Shown piece by piece: positions 1-9,534 of a DNA stretch of 46,794 nucleotides (the first letter of the stretch is position 1; every line of letters starts with the position of its first letter). The stretch lies in the NCBI GenBank assembly GCA_946413265.1, contig CAMKJU010000025.1:1-46794 (forward strand), given 5' to 3'. The translations under genes were made by a program, and so were the position numbers. This DNA comes from an uncultured Lentisphaerota bacterium. GTDB lineage: Bacteria > Verrucomicrobiota > Kiritimatiellia > RFP12 > UBA1067. Under the pieces are notes generated by a model. It worked only from the letters and a program-made list of their open reading frames with translations. It did not search any database and was not told where the DNA came from.

Positions 1-3000
1 CCCGCCCTGAATCGCATACACCTTGAACGATCCCTTGAATATGCCCGTCTTCGGCGTGTACGAGAGCTTCATTGCGGAGCGGTTCGTCCCCTTCTTGGTG
101 TCGATTACGAGGCTGGATTCCTTCGTCTTCTTGTCTTTCGCGTACTTCACGCCCGCAGCCTTCGCAAACGACCACTTCCCGCCCTTCGGGATCACCATCT
201 CGCCATCCGGCAGCAGATCCTCGATCGTCCCATCCGGGAGGGCCGCGCCTGTCGCGGCCACATACACCCTCGCCCCCGCCTTGCTCCAGTTGCCGCCCAC
301 ATTCTTCTCCGCCATCGAATAGTTGCCGTTCTTGAGCGTGAACGTACCGTCCGCCGCCATCTCAAACGACATCTCCCCAACAGGTACCTTGAAGGCAAGC
401 GTCACAGGAGGGACGCGCCCCGTCGCGTTCAACTCGACTTTCACCGCCTTCGCCGAGACCTTCTTCGCCTTGCCGTCAACCAGCAGCGTAGCATTTCCGG
501 AAATCTTGACGATCCCCTTCTTGCTGACCTTGCCAAACTTGACCTGCATCGTGCCAACGAGATGGCCGCTACTTGCATATAGAGCCCCGACCGCCGTCTG
601 CGCCTTTGACCTGAAAGACGTATCGCTCACCGTTCCGGCAAAGACAACCTCCGGCACTGGCGTAGGCATAGGACCAGTCGTAGGCGTATCGCCGCCACCA
701 GAGCTACCGCCATTCGCCGTCCAGTGCGCGTAATACGTCACGTTTGCCGTTATCTTGGTGGAGGACGTAACCTGCATTCCGCCGCTTGCCGCCGTAAACC
801 AACCGTCAAATGTGTAGCCGTCACGCGCTGGCGTCGGCAACGTGCCGACCTCCGTACCACCCATCACCGTCAGCATCATAGGAGAAACGCTGCCACCATT
901 CGCATCGAACATCACCCTCACAAGCAAAAGTTCACGCCAATCCTGTTCCGTGCCATCGCCATTCAAAACTGACACGCTGCCATCTACATCAAGGCGCACA
1001 CCGACCGTTACGCCGTCGGCAATCTTGATTCCCGCACTCTCACCTGAACCAGCCACCAGTCCTTTCTCGCCGTCAGATGTATCGACAATTGCTAGTCGTG
1101 TCGTCGTCCCCTCGCCATCACCCTGCACAATCCGAATCGCAGGCCCGCCATCCCCGACCATGTCATGCCCGTTCAAATCAATCGTCACAGCACCCACATT
1201 ATCAGGAATCTCAACTGTACTGTTCACGTCATTGGTGAGCGTTACAATGATACTATCGTTTTCGTCAAGCAACACCGTTCCCACCCCATCAAACACCACT
1301 TCGCACGTCAATAAGGACACTGGTTTCTCCTGCCACACGGCATAGAGCGTAACTATGTCATCTGCAACCGATGACAAGTTCTTCACGTTCGACTGTTCAT
1401 TGTACGACACGGACCCACCGACCACAGTCGCCCATCCCCTGAACAGCGAACCAGGCATTGTAAACCGGCTGGTCGAGAGCGGAGCTGGTTCATCGTATGT
1501 CATCTGTTGGTCAACCATCGTGCCTGTGCCGCCGTTCGCAGAGTAGTGCACGGAATAGACGATGGGTACCCACACGGCGTACAACACCACGTCTGATCTG
1601 GTCCTCTCATAGACGTTCACCACGTTCTCGCCGTCACCGTACACGACGCCGCCCGTTATTGAAATTGCCCAGCCAGCAAACGTGTAGCCAGTACGAGTGA
1701 ACGAACATCCGTTGAGCGACGCTGCCGTATCCTTTACGAACGTCTGGTTCTCCATCCGCCCCACGCCGCCGTGCGAATCGAAGCGGACGGTGTATCGTGT
1801 GCTAACCCATACGGCATAGAGGTGGATCACGTTGTCCTGGACCGCCGTAAAGTCGCCGAGAGTTTTGCAGTCGGCATACACCGCCGGGCCGCTCTCGGAC
1901 AGTGCCCAGCCGACAAACGCATATCCATCCCGCGTGAACGAATTCGCGTCCAACGTCACAGTATCGCCATACGTAAACGACTGGTCCCCGGTCATGTCCG
2001 TCTCATTGTTCGCATGGAAGCGGATCGTATAACGGTTTGGTGTCCAATGCGCGAAGAGCTCGTGCGCCGCCTTCGGTACTTCGGTGGATATCTCGACGCG
2101 ACTGCCGTCACTCGCCTCCGTCCACCACCCTTCAAACGCGAAATGTTCGCGTACAGGCACGGGCAGCTCGCAATACGGACGTTCGGACACGTAGTCGTCC
2201 TCAGCAGGCGACACCGTGCCGCCGCATGCGTTGAAGCGCACCTTGATCGTCGTGCCCTTCTTCCAATGCGCATAAAGCGTGTGCGGCTTGGTGAGTAGCA
2301 CCCGCGTGGAAGTGAACACGCGCGTGCCGCCGCCCGGTTCCGTCCAGTATCCGTCAAATTCCACACCCTTGCGAACCGGCTCAACCGGCGGCAACGAATA
2401 GCCCGTGTAGGTGGTCTCTTCGCAGGCATACGTGTTCGTAACAGACGGGAAGAACAGACCGCCGTTCGCGTCGAACGTCACGTCGAACTGGTTCGCGGAC
2501 CACGTAAGGATGTCGCGCCCGTTCCACGATGCGGGTATGTCGCGCGAATTGGGCCGCCCGTCCCAGCCTTTCGTGCCGAGAATCACATAACTCTTGAGAC
2601 TTCCGCTCGCGTTGCCATATACGTTCGCGCCATACGTCGGCGCATTGCCGAGATAATAGATAGCAGTAGTGGAATCCGATACGATATAGTTGCCGAGATT
2701 CGTCACCGCTGCAGGTACCACGAATGAATCAAGCGACGAGCAACCCGCAAAAACGTAGTCCGGCAGCGCCTCAAGTCCGCGCGGCAGCGTGAGCGCCGAC
2801 AGATTCGAGCATCCCTGGAACGCGCGCGCTCCAATGCTCGTCACATTCTCTGGAAGTGCCGCCGCCGTCAGGGACGAACAGTTGCGGAACGCCTCGTTGC
2901 CGATCATCAGCAGACTTTCCGGCAAGCGCACGTCTGTCAATGACGAACATCCGTAGAACGCCTGTGCCGCTATATTAGTTACGGAATCCGGCAAATGGAT

Positions 3001-6000
3001 GGATCTAAGGGAACTGCACCCCTTGAACATACCAACGCAAATATCCAATTCATCCTCCAGCAACGTCACATCACGAATTTGTGCATAGATAGGCGCGAAC
3101 CAATTGGACACCCTGCCGCCATGCGTCGGTATTGTTACGCCTGTCAGAGATGTGCAGCCCCTAAACGCCGTCGATACAACATTCGTGACTGAAAGCGGCA
3201 ACGAAACCGAAAGCATTCGCCAGCATCCGTCGAACGCCTCCGCACCGATTTCGACAAGCCCCTCGTCGAACATTACACCCGAAAGCTGCGTACAGCCCGC
3301 AAACGCCCGCGCCCCAACCGACTTGATTCCATTGCCAAGCATCATCGTCTGAATGAAAGAACAATCCTCAAACGCTCCGTCACCTATGATTTCAACACCA
3401 TCAGGTATCACAAGGTTGTCAAGATACGTGTCCTCACGGAATGCCCCTTCTGCAATGTACTTGAGCGACTGCGGCAGCCCCACTGTTTCAAGATCGTACA
3501 TTTCCGCAAGCGCGCAACTACCTATTCCAATCACGCCCTCCGGCACCGTCAGCGATGTTGCCTCTTTATCGCGATAACCCAACAGCCAGCCTTGGTAAAT
3601 CATAAAGCCATTGGTATCGTATGCAAGTGATTCCTTGATATTCGGCGGCAATTCGTCATAACCTATCGCCGTCAGCGTTGAAGGCAAAGTCAGACGGACA
3701 ATCTCATTGCAACCATCAAAGAAACCATCCGCGAGCCGTGTAACCCCTTCCTCCAATACCACATCCGTCAAATAGACGTAATCCGAAGGATACAGTTTCT
3801 TCAACGTCTTTCCGTCTAGAGCAGAATCAGACAACGACGTTTTCCATCGCCGCCATTGCGCCGTATACGTCACATTATGCGCGGGAACCGTCGTATCTAC
3901 TTCAGGTGTCCAGCAGACGAAATCATGCCACGCTCTTCTCACTACAGGCGCGACAATTTCGGATGAAAAGTCTTGCTTGTTCGTCACACTTCCCACACCA
4001 CCATTCGCATCAAAAACAATCTTGTATTGGTTGATCCGCCATTGCGCCATATATGTCATATTGCTCGCCAGAACCCTTTCGGGCAACGAAGGCAACCATC
4101 CCGCAAAAGTAAACCCCTCGCGACTCACCTCTGGCGCAACAATCTCAGAAGCGTAGCTTTGTTCATTCGTCACACCTCCAACACCACCATTCGCGTTGAA
4201 AGACATAGTGTACAGGTTGGTCTGCCACTGAGCAAAATATGTGTTTGACGCCCAAACCTTATCAGTCGTTTCTATCTTTGTACCACCAGTCCGAGATGGG
4301 TACCATCCGAGAAATGTACAACCTACACATTCCGCATGAGGCAACAAACCGATTTCGCTACCTTCGGCAATGTTTCGCACCTGTTCGCCAGGCCAACCAC
4401 CATTGGCATCAAACATAATGTCAAGATAATTATATGAATATTCTTTTTTAATGCTATCCGAACAACCAGAAAATACGCTGTCTGGTAAATTGCCGTCAAA
4501 GTGACCTGGCAATGCCACGTAAATTAACCCCATACACCCGGCAAAAGCATTCGCGTCGATATATGTCACACTTTCCGGTATTGTCACATTTACCAATCCT
4601 AGGCAATCCCTGAACACATCGCTTTCGATACCTGTCACGGGATAGCCGTCAATCTCGGAGGGGATAACGACTGTACCTGATGTCTGCGTTGTCTTGGTAA
4701 TGATCGCGCCACCATCAACAACCTTATACTTCCACTTTACATAGACCACCGCCGTATAGACCTCGTCCTGCTCAACACCACCAATGCAGGTAGTGTAAGT
4801 GATTTCATGTCGTCCAATTCCTGGAAGCACAAACTCACCCACGCCTATCGTGCGCGTCATCTCGTAACCATTGTCCGTAATCACCACTGTCGCGCTCGGA
4901 TCACCGCCGATCCACGATGCATTCCAAGGCAAAATAACTACATCAAGTAACGGTTCCACACACGCGCGCGAATCAATCGCCGCAGACGCAGCTTCCGCCT
5001 CGCAGATTTCGACGACTCGACCAGCCCCGGTTACCGCCTCGAGGTTACACTCGTCCTCGGTGTTTAACAGAGTTCTTACAAGGCGGAAGCCGACATTGCC
5101 GTTCTCGTACGGGTAATACTCGTACGACGGAAGGAGACCACTCCGACTGGACGAGGTGCAATCGTCCGCATGGAGGCTCCAACCGCCACCGCGTAACACC
5201 CTGTAGTACGACCCCGAGGAAGGCCCCATAGGATCTTTGCCGCCTAGCAGTGCTCCAGACCGATCGAGACACCACTCACACACATTTCCGTGCATATCGT
5301 ACAGTCCCCAGGCGTTCGGCTGATATGAACCGACCTTTGTATGCTGCGAATACCCGCTCTTGCCATCGGATTGATTGCCGTAATACCGTCCGAGCTGCTT
5401 GAGGTCCGTGTTACCTCCGTTGTTGTATTTGCTCGTCGTCCCCGCACGGCAAGCGTACTCCCACTGCGCTTCGGTCGGAAAATCAAAGTTTAGTCCAGTA
5501 CGCGACTGAAGCTTTCCTGTGAACGATGAAGGCTTGACATTCGCGGAAGCGGGCCAGTTGTAGGTTGAGGAACCGCCTCGAATCATCTCCCAAGAAACCT
5601 GCTCCACAGGCCGCATATCACCCCTGTAGAAGGATGGATTCGATCCCGTCACAAGTTCGTACTGCTTCTGTGTCACCTCAAACACCCCGCAGTAGAACGG
5701 CTTTGTGATGGTGGTGGGTACATTTGTGCCACCTTGCGTCATGTTGAAGGTGCCAGGCTCAATCAGACGCAAGACGAGTTTTGTGGTCTTGTATTCGTCC
5801 GTATTAAATCCTCCTGAAGGGACATCTGCGAGATATGAGACGGTATAGGACGATGTGTTCGCACCACAAGAAAGATCAACAATGCAATAGCGCATTATTG
5901 GCACATACCCAACAGTGAATATCATGCCGTCCGAAACTAGTTCAATACCTTGTGCGTTAAGATCCCAAATAACATGATGCACGCCTTCCATCGTCCCTAT

Positions 6001-6249
6001 GTCACCAGAGAGCGCGGATGCAACTGCCACGTATGTCGTACCATCTACACGATTTGATACCATTACAAAAAGCGCGATCTTCGCCTCCTTCGAGAACCCC
6101 GCCGTCACGTCGCCCGTCAAAGTGTATGTGATATCCACCTTTCCGTTCCACGGATATCGTTGTGTCGCCACCACATTCTGTATCTCAGGTTTCGCTGCGA
6201 ACGCAACAAGCCCGAAACAAGCACTTATGATTGACAAAGCTTTTACCAT
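1..6249 (-). CDS. Giant secreted SUMF1 / BspA-LRR / Listeria-Bacteroides repeat protein (3' end outside window)
   Basis: The reading frame is open from ATG 6249 to the window edge (2083 codons, no stop), so the C-terminus is missing. An ATG at 6264 is in frame, but AAGG lies 7 nt before 6249 and the protein then starts with a clean signal peptide (MVKALSIISACFGLVAFAA). About residues 150-393 form a formylglycine-generating-enzyme-like SUMF1 domain (WEYACRAGT, DMHGNVCEWC, RVLRGGGWS, GFRLVRTL). Then come BspA-type leucine-rich repeats (about 516-600 and 816-1200; pattern GCSSL..LP.SVT.IG..AF) alternating with at least nine Listeria-Bacteroides repeats (FDANGG...GW, about 607-800, 1250-1630 and 1776-1843). 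A Gly/Pro/Thr linker (GGSSGGGDTPTTGPMPTPVP) precedes a last beta-rich part. Family knowledge: these repeats mediate surface adhesion or carbohydrate contact; SUMF1 domains in such proteins are often not sulfatase-activating. Role inferred: cell-surface or secreted adhesin. No convincing promoter was seen in 6250-6348. Confidence 0.88.
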   Translation of the reverse strand, partial: MVKALSIISACFGLVAFAAKPEIQNVVATQRYPWNGKVDITYTLTGDVTAGFSKEAKIALFVMVSNRVDGTTYVAVASALSGDIGTMEGVHHVIWDLNAQGIELVSDGMIFTVGYVPIMRYCIVDLSCGANTSSYTVSYLADVPSGGFNTDEYKTTKLVLRLIEPGTFNMTQGGTNVPTTITKPFYCGVFEVTQKQYELVTGSNPSFYRGDMRPVEQVSWEMIRGGSSTYNWPASANVKPSSFTGKLQSRTGLNFDFPTEAQWEYACRAGTTSKYNNGGNTDLKQLGRYYGNQSDGKSGYSQHTKVGSYQPNAWGLYDMHGNVCEWCLDRSGALLGGKDPMGPSSGSYYRVLRGGGWSLHADDCTSSSRSGLLPSYEYYPYENGNVGFRLVRTLLNTEDECNLEAVTGAGRVVEICEAEAASAAIDSRACVEPLLDVVILPWNASWIGGDPSATVVITDNGYEMTRTIGVGEFVLPGIGRHEITYTTCIGGVEQDEVYTAVVYVKWKYKVVDGGAIITKTTQTSGTVVIPSEIDGYPVTGIESDVFRDCLGLVNVTIPESVTYIDANAFAGCMGLIYVALPGHFDGNLPDSVFSGCSDSIKKEYSYNYLDIMFDANGGWPGEQVRNIAEGSEIGLLPHAECVGCTFLGWYPSRTGGTKIETTDKVWASNTYFAQWQTNLYTMSFNANGGVGGVTNEQSYASEIVAPEVSREGFTFAGWLPSLPERVLASNMTYMAQWRINQYKIVFDANGGVGSVTNKQDFSSEIVAPVVRRAWHDFVCWTPEVDTTVPAHNVTYTAQWRRWKTSLSDSALDGKTLKKLYPSDYVYLTDVVLEEGVTRLADGFFDGCNEIVRLTLPSTLTAIGYDELPPNIKESLAYDTNGFMIYQGWLLGYRDKEATSLTVPEGVIGIGSCALAEMYDLETVGLPQSLKYIAEGAFREDTYLDNLVIPDGVEIIGDGAFEDCSFIQTMMLGNGIKSVGARAFAGCTQLSGVMFDEGLVEIGAEAFDGCWRMLSVSLPLSVTNVVSTAFRGCTSLTGVTIPTHGGRVSNWFAPIYAQIRDVTLLEDELDICVGMFKGCSSLRSIHLPDSVTNIAAQAFYGCSSLTDVRLPESLLMIGNEAFRNCSSLTAAALPENVTSIGARAFQGCSNLSALTLPRGLEALPDYVFAGCSSLDSFVVPAAVTNLGNYIVSDSTTAIYYLGNAPTYGANVYGNASGSLKSYVILGTKGWDGRPNSRDIPASWNGRDILTWSANQFDVTFDANGGLFFPSVTNTYACEETTYTGYSLPPVEPVRKGVEFDGYWTEPGGGTRVFTSTRVLLTKPHTLYAHWKKGTTIKVRFNACGGTVSPAEDDYVSERPYCELPVPVREHFAFEGWWTEASDGSRVEISTEVPKAAHELFAHWTPNRYTIRFHANNETDMTGDQSFTYGDTVTLDANSFTRDGYAFVGWALSESGPAVYADCKTLGDFTAVQDNVIHLYAVWVSTRYTVRFDSHGGVGRMENQTFVKDTAASLNGCSFTRTGYTFAGWAISITGGVVYGDGENVVNVYERTRSDVVLYAVWVPIVYSVHYSANGGTGTMVDQQMTYDEPAPLSTSRFTMPGSLFRGWATVVGGSVSYNEQSNVKNLSSVADDIVTLYAVWQEKPVSLLTCEVVFDGVGTVLLDENDSIIVTLTNDVNSTVEIPDNVGAVTIDLNGHDMVGDGGPAIRIVQGDGEGTTTRLAIVDTSDGEKGLVAGSGESAGIKIADGVTVGVRLDVDGSVSVLNGDGTEQDWRELLLVRVMFDANGGSVSPMMLTVMGGTEVGTLPTPARDGYTFDGWFTAASGGMQVTSSTKITANVTYYAHWTANGGSSGGGDTPTTGPMPTPVPEVVFAGTVSDTSFRSKAQTAVGALYASSGHLVGTMQVKFGKVSKKGIVKISGNATLLVDGKAKKVSAKAVKVELNATGRVPPVTLAFKVPVGEMSFEMAADGTFTLKNGNYSMAEKNVGGNWSKAGARVYVAATGAALPDGTIEDLLPDGEMVIPKGGKWSFAKAAGVKYAKDKKTKESSLVIDTKKGTNRSAMKLSYTPKTGIFKGSFKVYAIQGG

Positions 6250-6348
6250 GATTGTACCTTTCATTTAGAAGCTACTCTCATACATTTGTATTTATAAAGT
6301 GTCGTCATCAATCAATCTCCAACCTCAGTTGATAATCCCTTTAACCAT

Positions 6349-7146
6349 TCACCTTTTACAACCCTTAAACGGCTCACCTTGAATTAAAAATGCCCGAATC
6401 GTGTTTTCAGTATTGGCCATTTTCCTCAAAGCACTCTCGCCCATTCGCTTACCTTTTGCTGAGAATTTTGCATATAAAATTTGTCTTATGTCTTGTGATG
6501 CGTAACGCTCGTAATCCGTCTTGCTTAACCAATTAAGGCAATCCATGTCCACAAATCTTCCTGTGTTTAATGGGACTGGCATGTTGAGTACACGAACAAC
6601 TTGATTGTTCGGTGGAATTATCAGATTGTATTTGGTAAGGGCCTCTTTCGTCATAACGACCCCTGAAAAATCAAGTGTCTCAGAAATCTTTAGCGAATTA
6701 ACATATGGTCTTCCAAAAAAGAGTTCACTTTTTTCTTCCAAATAGACCTTCCCAAAATCTACGCACCCACGAATAGGATAGCCACATCCCAACATCACAT
6801 TTGCGGCGAATATGACACGGAAGAAAAACTGCATCACCAATCGCTGTTGTTCGAAATCAGATACAGGTTTGTCAATCGGACATTTCAACACAATGGTGTC
6901 TGAAAACGTGACAAAACGCATCATGTCAAGTAACGCAAGGGCAGATTCCTTTTCGGCTTCTGAATCTCTAAACACGTTTATAACGGTGTCCCTCATCATG
7001 CCTTTAACCGTATCGAACACCTTACAAATATCATGCGCAAGTTCGCCCAATCTCGCATCATCAGTTGCAAGCATCATTTGCGTTATGCCAAGAATATCCA
7101 AAGTGGCAATGAAAGATTCTGATTGTGTATGAGCTGGTTCCGTCAT
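6349..7146 (-). CDS. Class III nucleotide cyclase-like protein
   Basis: 265-residue cytosolic protein. An in-frame GTG lies at 7170, but ATG 7146 is preceded by GGGGAG at 8 nt, so 7146 is preferred. The layout resembles the class III adenylate/guanylate cyclase catalytic fold: ATLDILGI (Asp17, like the first metal Asp of the DI.GFT motif), FVTFSDTIVL (Asp82, like the second metal site), then GYPIRGCVDFGKVY and FFGRPYVNSLKISE, matching the 'GIHxG...G..V..A.R' part of cyclases. Whether it makes a cyclic nucleotide cannot be told from sequence; many relatives are annotated hypothetical. It is the last gene of a three-gene minus-strand unit, about 20 nt after the radical SAM gene. Pycsar-type defence cyclases share this fold, but no effector gene is adjacent, so a signalling-defence role is only a suggestion. 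Confidence 0.6.
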   Translation of the reverse strand: MTEPAHTQSESFIATLDILGITQMMLATDDARLGELAHDICKVFDTVKGMMRDTVINVFRDSEAEKESALALLDMMRFVTFSDTIVLKCPIDKPVSDFEQQRLVMQFFFRVIFAANVMLGCGYPIRGCVDFGKVYLEEKSELFFGRPYVNSLKISETLDFSGVVMTKEALTKYNLIIPPNNQVVRVLNMPVPLNTGRFVDMDCLNWLSKTDYERYASQDIRQILYAKFSAKGKRMGESALRKMANTENTIRAFLIQGEPFKGCKR

Positions 7147-7166
7147 TTTCAATACTCCCCGTTCTT

Positions 7167-7913
7167 TCACACCGCCTTGCGCAGGTCTTCCTTGATATAG
7201 TATCTGCTACCGAACGAATCGAGAAGCGCGGTGGCGTTATCGCGGAACTGCGGCCAGTCGATGTTGCGCTCGACCTCTTTGTTGTGGTTGAGTTTGCCAA
7301 CCTTCCAAAAGTCCACGTAATCGTGCGCCTGGCGTATGACATCAAGCGCCTCGTCCGGGATGATCACCGGCTCCATGCTCACCCATGTGTAAATGCCCAT
7401 CTCGTGCGCCTTGCGGAGAATGTTCAGACGCGACTGGACAGTTGACGCCATCGGCTCCCACTCACGGCGAGAAGCGTCGTTGATGAAGCTCAACGTGATG
7501 CCGAGATGCGTCTGCGATTCAAGCATGAGCGGCAAATCTTGTTCGATCAATGCACCGTCGCCCTTCGTGAGGATGTCTACCTTGATGCCATGGCGGGCCG
7601 CGACGGATATGCCGCGCCGCGTCAGGTGCAGCTCCGATTCCAGCGGCTGATATGGATCACTTAAGAAGCAGAACAATACACGACGCATTTCATCGTCGGC
7701 GCGTTCCTTCGCCAACCGCGCGCAATCCCTCTCAAACAGCGCAAGGACGTTCTCGCCACGTGCCCGCGCCGCCTGATGCCATTCTTCCGGCTTCTTGTGC
7801 ATGCAGGCAGGGGCGTAGCAGTATTTGCACCCGTGCGTGCAGCCCATGTAGAGGTTGCACGCAAGCGGCGCATATTCCCGCGCCCGTCCTTTCGGTTCAT
7901 AGATCACATTCAT
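7167..7913 (-). CDS. SplB-like radical SAM protein (spore photoproduct lyase family)
   Basis: 248 residues from ATG 7913, which has TGGAG 7 nt upstream and lies 2 nt after the stop of the preceding gene. Longer versions from further upstream overlap the neighbour and are unlikely. The [4Fe-4S]/SAM site is CTHGCKYC (Cys25, Cys29, Cys32, the CxxxCxxC signature), preceded by EYAPLACNLYMGC, a lead-in typical of COG1533 (SplB-like) proteins. Downstream elements KVDILTKGD, LGITLSF and VSMEPVI also fit that family. Family knowledge: members include spore photoproduct lyase and many uncharacterised DNA- or RNA-linked enzymes. Pairing with a TcmP-like gene recalls the known association of TcmP with a three-Cys-motif protein (Gp37/Gp68, DUF5131); here the partner looks like a more canonical SplB-type protein. 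Substrate unknown. Confidence 0.78.
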   Translation of the reverse strand: MNVIYEPKGRAREYAPLACNLYMGCTHGCKYCYAPACMHKKPEEWHQAARARGENVLALFERDCARLAKERADDEMRRVLFCFLSDPYQPLESELHLTRRGISVAARHGIKVDILTKGDGALIEQDLPLMLESQTHLGITLSFINDASRREWEPMASTVQSRLNILRKAHEMGIYTWVSMEPVIIPDEALDVIRQAHDYVDFWKVGKLNHNKEVERNIDWPQFRDNATALLDSFGSRYYIKEDLRKAV

Positions 7914-7915
7914 TG

Positions 7916-8872
7916 TCACACTCCAAAATCGAACTCTTGTTGTCCTACGGGATCGTACTTTGTTGCCTTGTTCCAGAAATCCAGTCCACGGGAACTTGAA
8001 GACGCATACAGCAGATGGTAGAAGTTCTTTACCGACTTCCACGATTGATATTGCAATCCTAGGGCATTCAATTTGTCAGAGTAATGCTGTCTAAACAGCA
8101 TGGAGAGATCGGAATACCTATTGGCCTGCGCGGCCTCGACGATTTCTTTACGCGTAAAGAAATCAGGCGTTCCTAGGAAACGGGCATATTTCGCCTGAAG
8201 TCGGGAGAATGATTTGTTCAATGTCGCGTTTACGGCGTTCCGATGGAAGTCCAGTCCGTCAAAGAACGATATCAACATGTCACAACGTCCACGTGTTGCC
8301 TGGAAGATACTGCGGACAGTTTCAAACGGGACGGAACAATCCGTTGGGTCGATGAAGCAGAGCGTCAGCGATTCTGGAGAAAACTGTTCAAGTGCACGAA
8401 TGATTGATGTCTGGTCGTTGTAATCTCCGACTATGGCATGGGCATGGGCAGTCTTGCCGACACTTTCGATCCGCTTGGAAAGAATGTCGATGACATTGGT
8501 GCTGTAATCGATAAACAGCGCATCCGACAGCAGGTCAAAGTGTTCGTTCTTCACAATGGAAAGCGCCGTTCCATCCTGTTCCTTGCAATTCCGCGTACAG
8601 CAACGCCCTGGACCAGAACATATCTCGACATACCGTAACTTGCCCCACTTCTTTGCCATTCCCTTTGCGAAAATCTGAAAATATTGGAGCAGGTAGTAAA
8701 TCTTGTCGTTCGCCCACCCTCCAACACAGCGCACCGGTAAACTGTCAACTACCGACTTCACTTTCGTACACAAACCGTCTGCATCCGTGTGACGCACCTC
8801 CGAATTGCGGCAACGGTCACAATCCGCGTTGTCGCGGACATCTGTGTCAATTGTTGTATTGAATCTCTTCAT
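7916..8872 (-). CDS. tcmP: Three-Cys-motif partner protein TcmP-like
   Basis: 318 residues, first gene of a three-gene unit. The N-terminus carries CDRC (Cys18, Cys21) and Cys35. It is followed by the TcmP-type segment NDKIYYLLQYFQIFAKGM and then YVEICSGPGRC (about 81-91), which resembles the glycine-rich SAM-binding loop of a Rossmann methyltransferase-like fold. ALFIDYS and LCFIDPTDCSVPFETV match the conserved acidic and 'DP' motifs of the family. Family knowledge: TcmP proteins are defined by being encoded beside a protein with a radical-SAM-like three-Cys motif; their biochemical role is not established. The SplB-like gene follows after 2 nt, so the two are probably co-translated. A promoter-like repeat (-35 TTGCGT, -10 CATACT) lies about 70 nt upstream. 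Family assignment fairly confident; function unknown. Confidence 0.72.
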   Translation of the reverse strand: MKRFNTTIDTDVRDNADCDRCRNSEVRHTDADGLCTKVKSVVDSLPVRCVGGWANDKIYYLLQYFQIFAKGMAKKWGKLRYVEICSGPGRCCTRNCKEQDGTALSIVKNEHFDLLSDALFIDYSTNVIDILSKRIESVGKTAHAHAIVGDYNDQTSIIRALEQFSPESLTLCFIDPTDCSVPFETVRSIFQATRGRCDMLISFFDGLDFHRNAVNATLNKSFSRLQAKYARFLGTPDFFTRKEIVEAAQANRYSDLSMLFRQHYSDKLNALGLQYQSWKSVKNFYHLLYASSSSRGLDFWNKATKYDPVGQQEFDFGV

Positions 8873-8929
8873 GTTGCCTTCAAATCAGACTACCGTAAAA
8901 CCTTTGTTCCCTGTTGCCACGTCACTTAC

Positions 8930-8981
8930 GAGGCAAGATGGAAATAGTATGCCACATTCCCCCGCCCAACGCAAGCGGGGA
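8930..8981. repeat. 52-bp intergenic repeat, copy 1 (hairpin plus promoter)
   Basis: This copy matches 9535-9586 with about four differences. It contains a near-palindromic hairpin (minus strand CCCCGC ... GCGGGG) whose loop side carries TTGCGT, followed by GAATGTGGCATACTAT. It therefore looks like a mobile hairpin-promoter cassette rather than a plain REP. Confidence 0.7.
8946..8974 (-). promoter_or_regulatory. Candidate promoter of the tcmP-like unit
   Basis: On the minus strand TTGCGT (8974-8969) and CATACT (8951-8946) are separated by 17 bp, and TGG directly precedes the -10, making it an extended -10. The expected transcript start is near 8939, giving a leader of roughly 67 nt before ATG 8872. 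The element sits inside a 52-bp repeat whose second copy is at 9535-9586. Confidence 0.5.
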
Positions 8982-9021
8982 TTTTGGGGAATTGAAGTTT
9001 TGCGCGCGGGGCGCAGAGATT

Positions 9022-9146
9022 GACGAGAGACACGAGACGATAGACGCGAGCGGAGACTTGAAGACGTGAGACTAAGAGGCAATGCGGCTTAGCCAATGTC
9101 TCATCGGCTCACGTCTTGGCTCGTCTCTCGTCTATCGTCTCACGTC
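9022..9146. repeat. Imperfect inverted repeat, about 50-nt arms
   Basis: The left arm (9022-9072) contains GACGATAGACG and AAGACGTGAGAC. The reverse complement of the right arm (9098-9146) contains GACGTGAGACGATAGACGAG and AAGACGTGAG in the same order. Internally both arms are built from reiterations of GAC-GAGA-type words. The RNA could fold into a long imperfect hairpin. No gene is apparent. Confidence 0.6.
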
Positions 9147-9270
9147 CGCGCGCACACGCCCACTCCGCCAGCGGCGGATGCGTGCGCGGCACGTCACTTA
9201 TTCGAATATGTGACGTAGCGGGTAAATGGCATAAGATTACGGCGCGGAACGTGGTTTTTGAGGGAATTGC

Positions 9271-9324
9271 GGCTCGGCGGGACGCCTCGCCCCACCACGG
9301 CTCGGCGGGACGCCTCGCCCCACC
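9271..9324. repeat. 28-bp direct tandem repeat, two units
   Basis: A unit starting GGCTCGGCGGGACGCCTCGC is present at 9271 and again at 9299 with no change over 26 bp. Each unit contains a short palindrome (GGCG...CGCC). There are only two units with no spacer, so it is not CRISPR. Confidence 0.75.
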
Positions 9325-9534
9325 GCGCGGTTCCCGCTGTTGGCCGGGCCTCTATGACAGGGGGATTTTTGAGCCACAGCGAGGGGAATTATGAACCAGT
9401 TCAAGGGGATTTTTGAGCTACGCAGGGGGGATTTTTGAGCCACGTTGGGAGAGCGACCTCCCTACGATTAGGGGACGAGCTGCCTACGATTAGGGTTGGA
9501 TGCCCCTACAGCGAGGGCATGATCTCGCCTTTGG

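Noticed and set aside
6249..6348. A -10 like TATAAA at 6291-6296 as promoter of the giant surface protein gene
   Set aside because: No TTGxxx at proper distance and no TGn extension; too weak to list.
9271..9324. Two-unit GC-rich repeat as a possible CRISPR
   Set aside because: Units are directly adjacent with no unique spacer and no cas gene is present.
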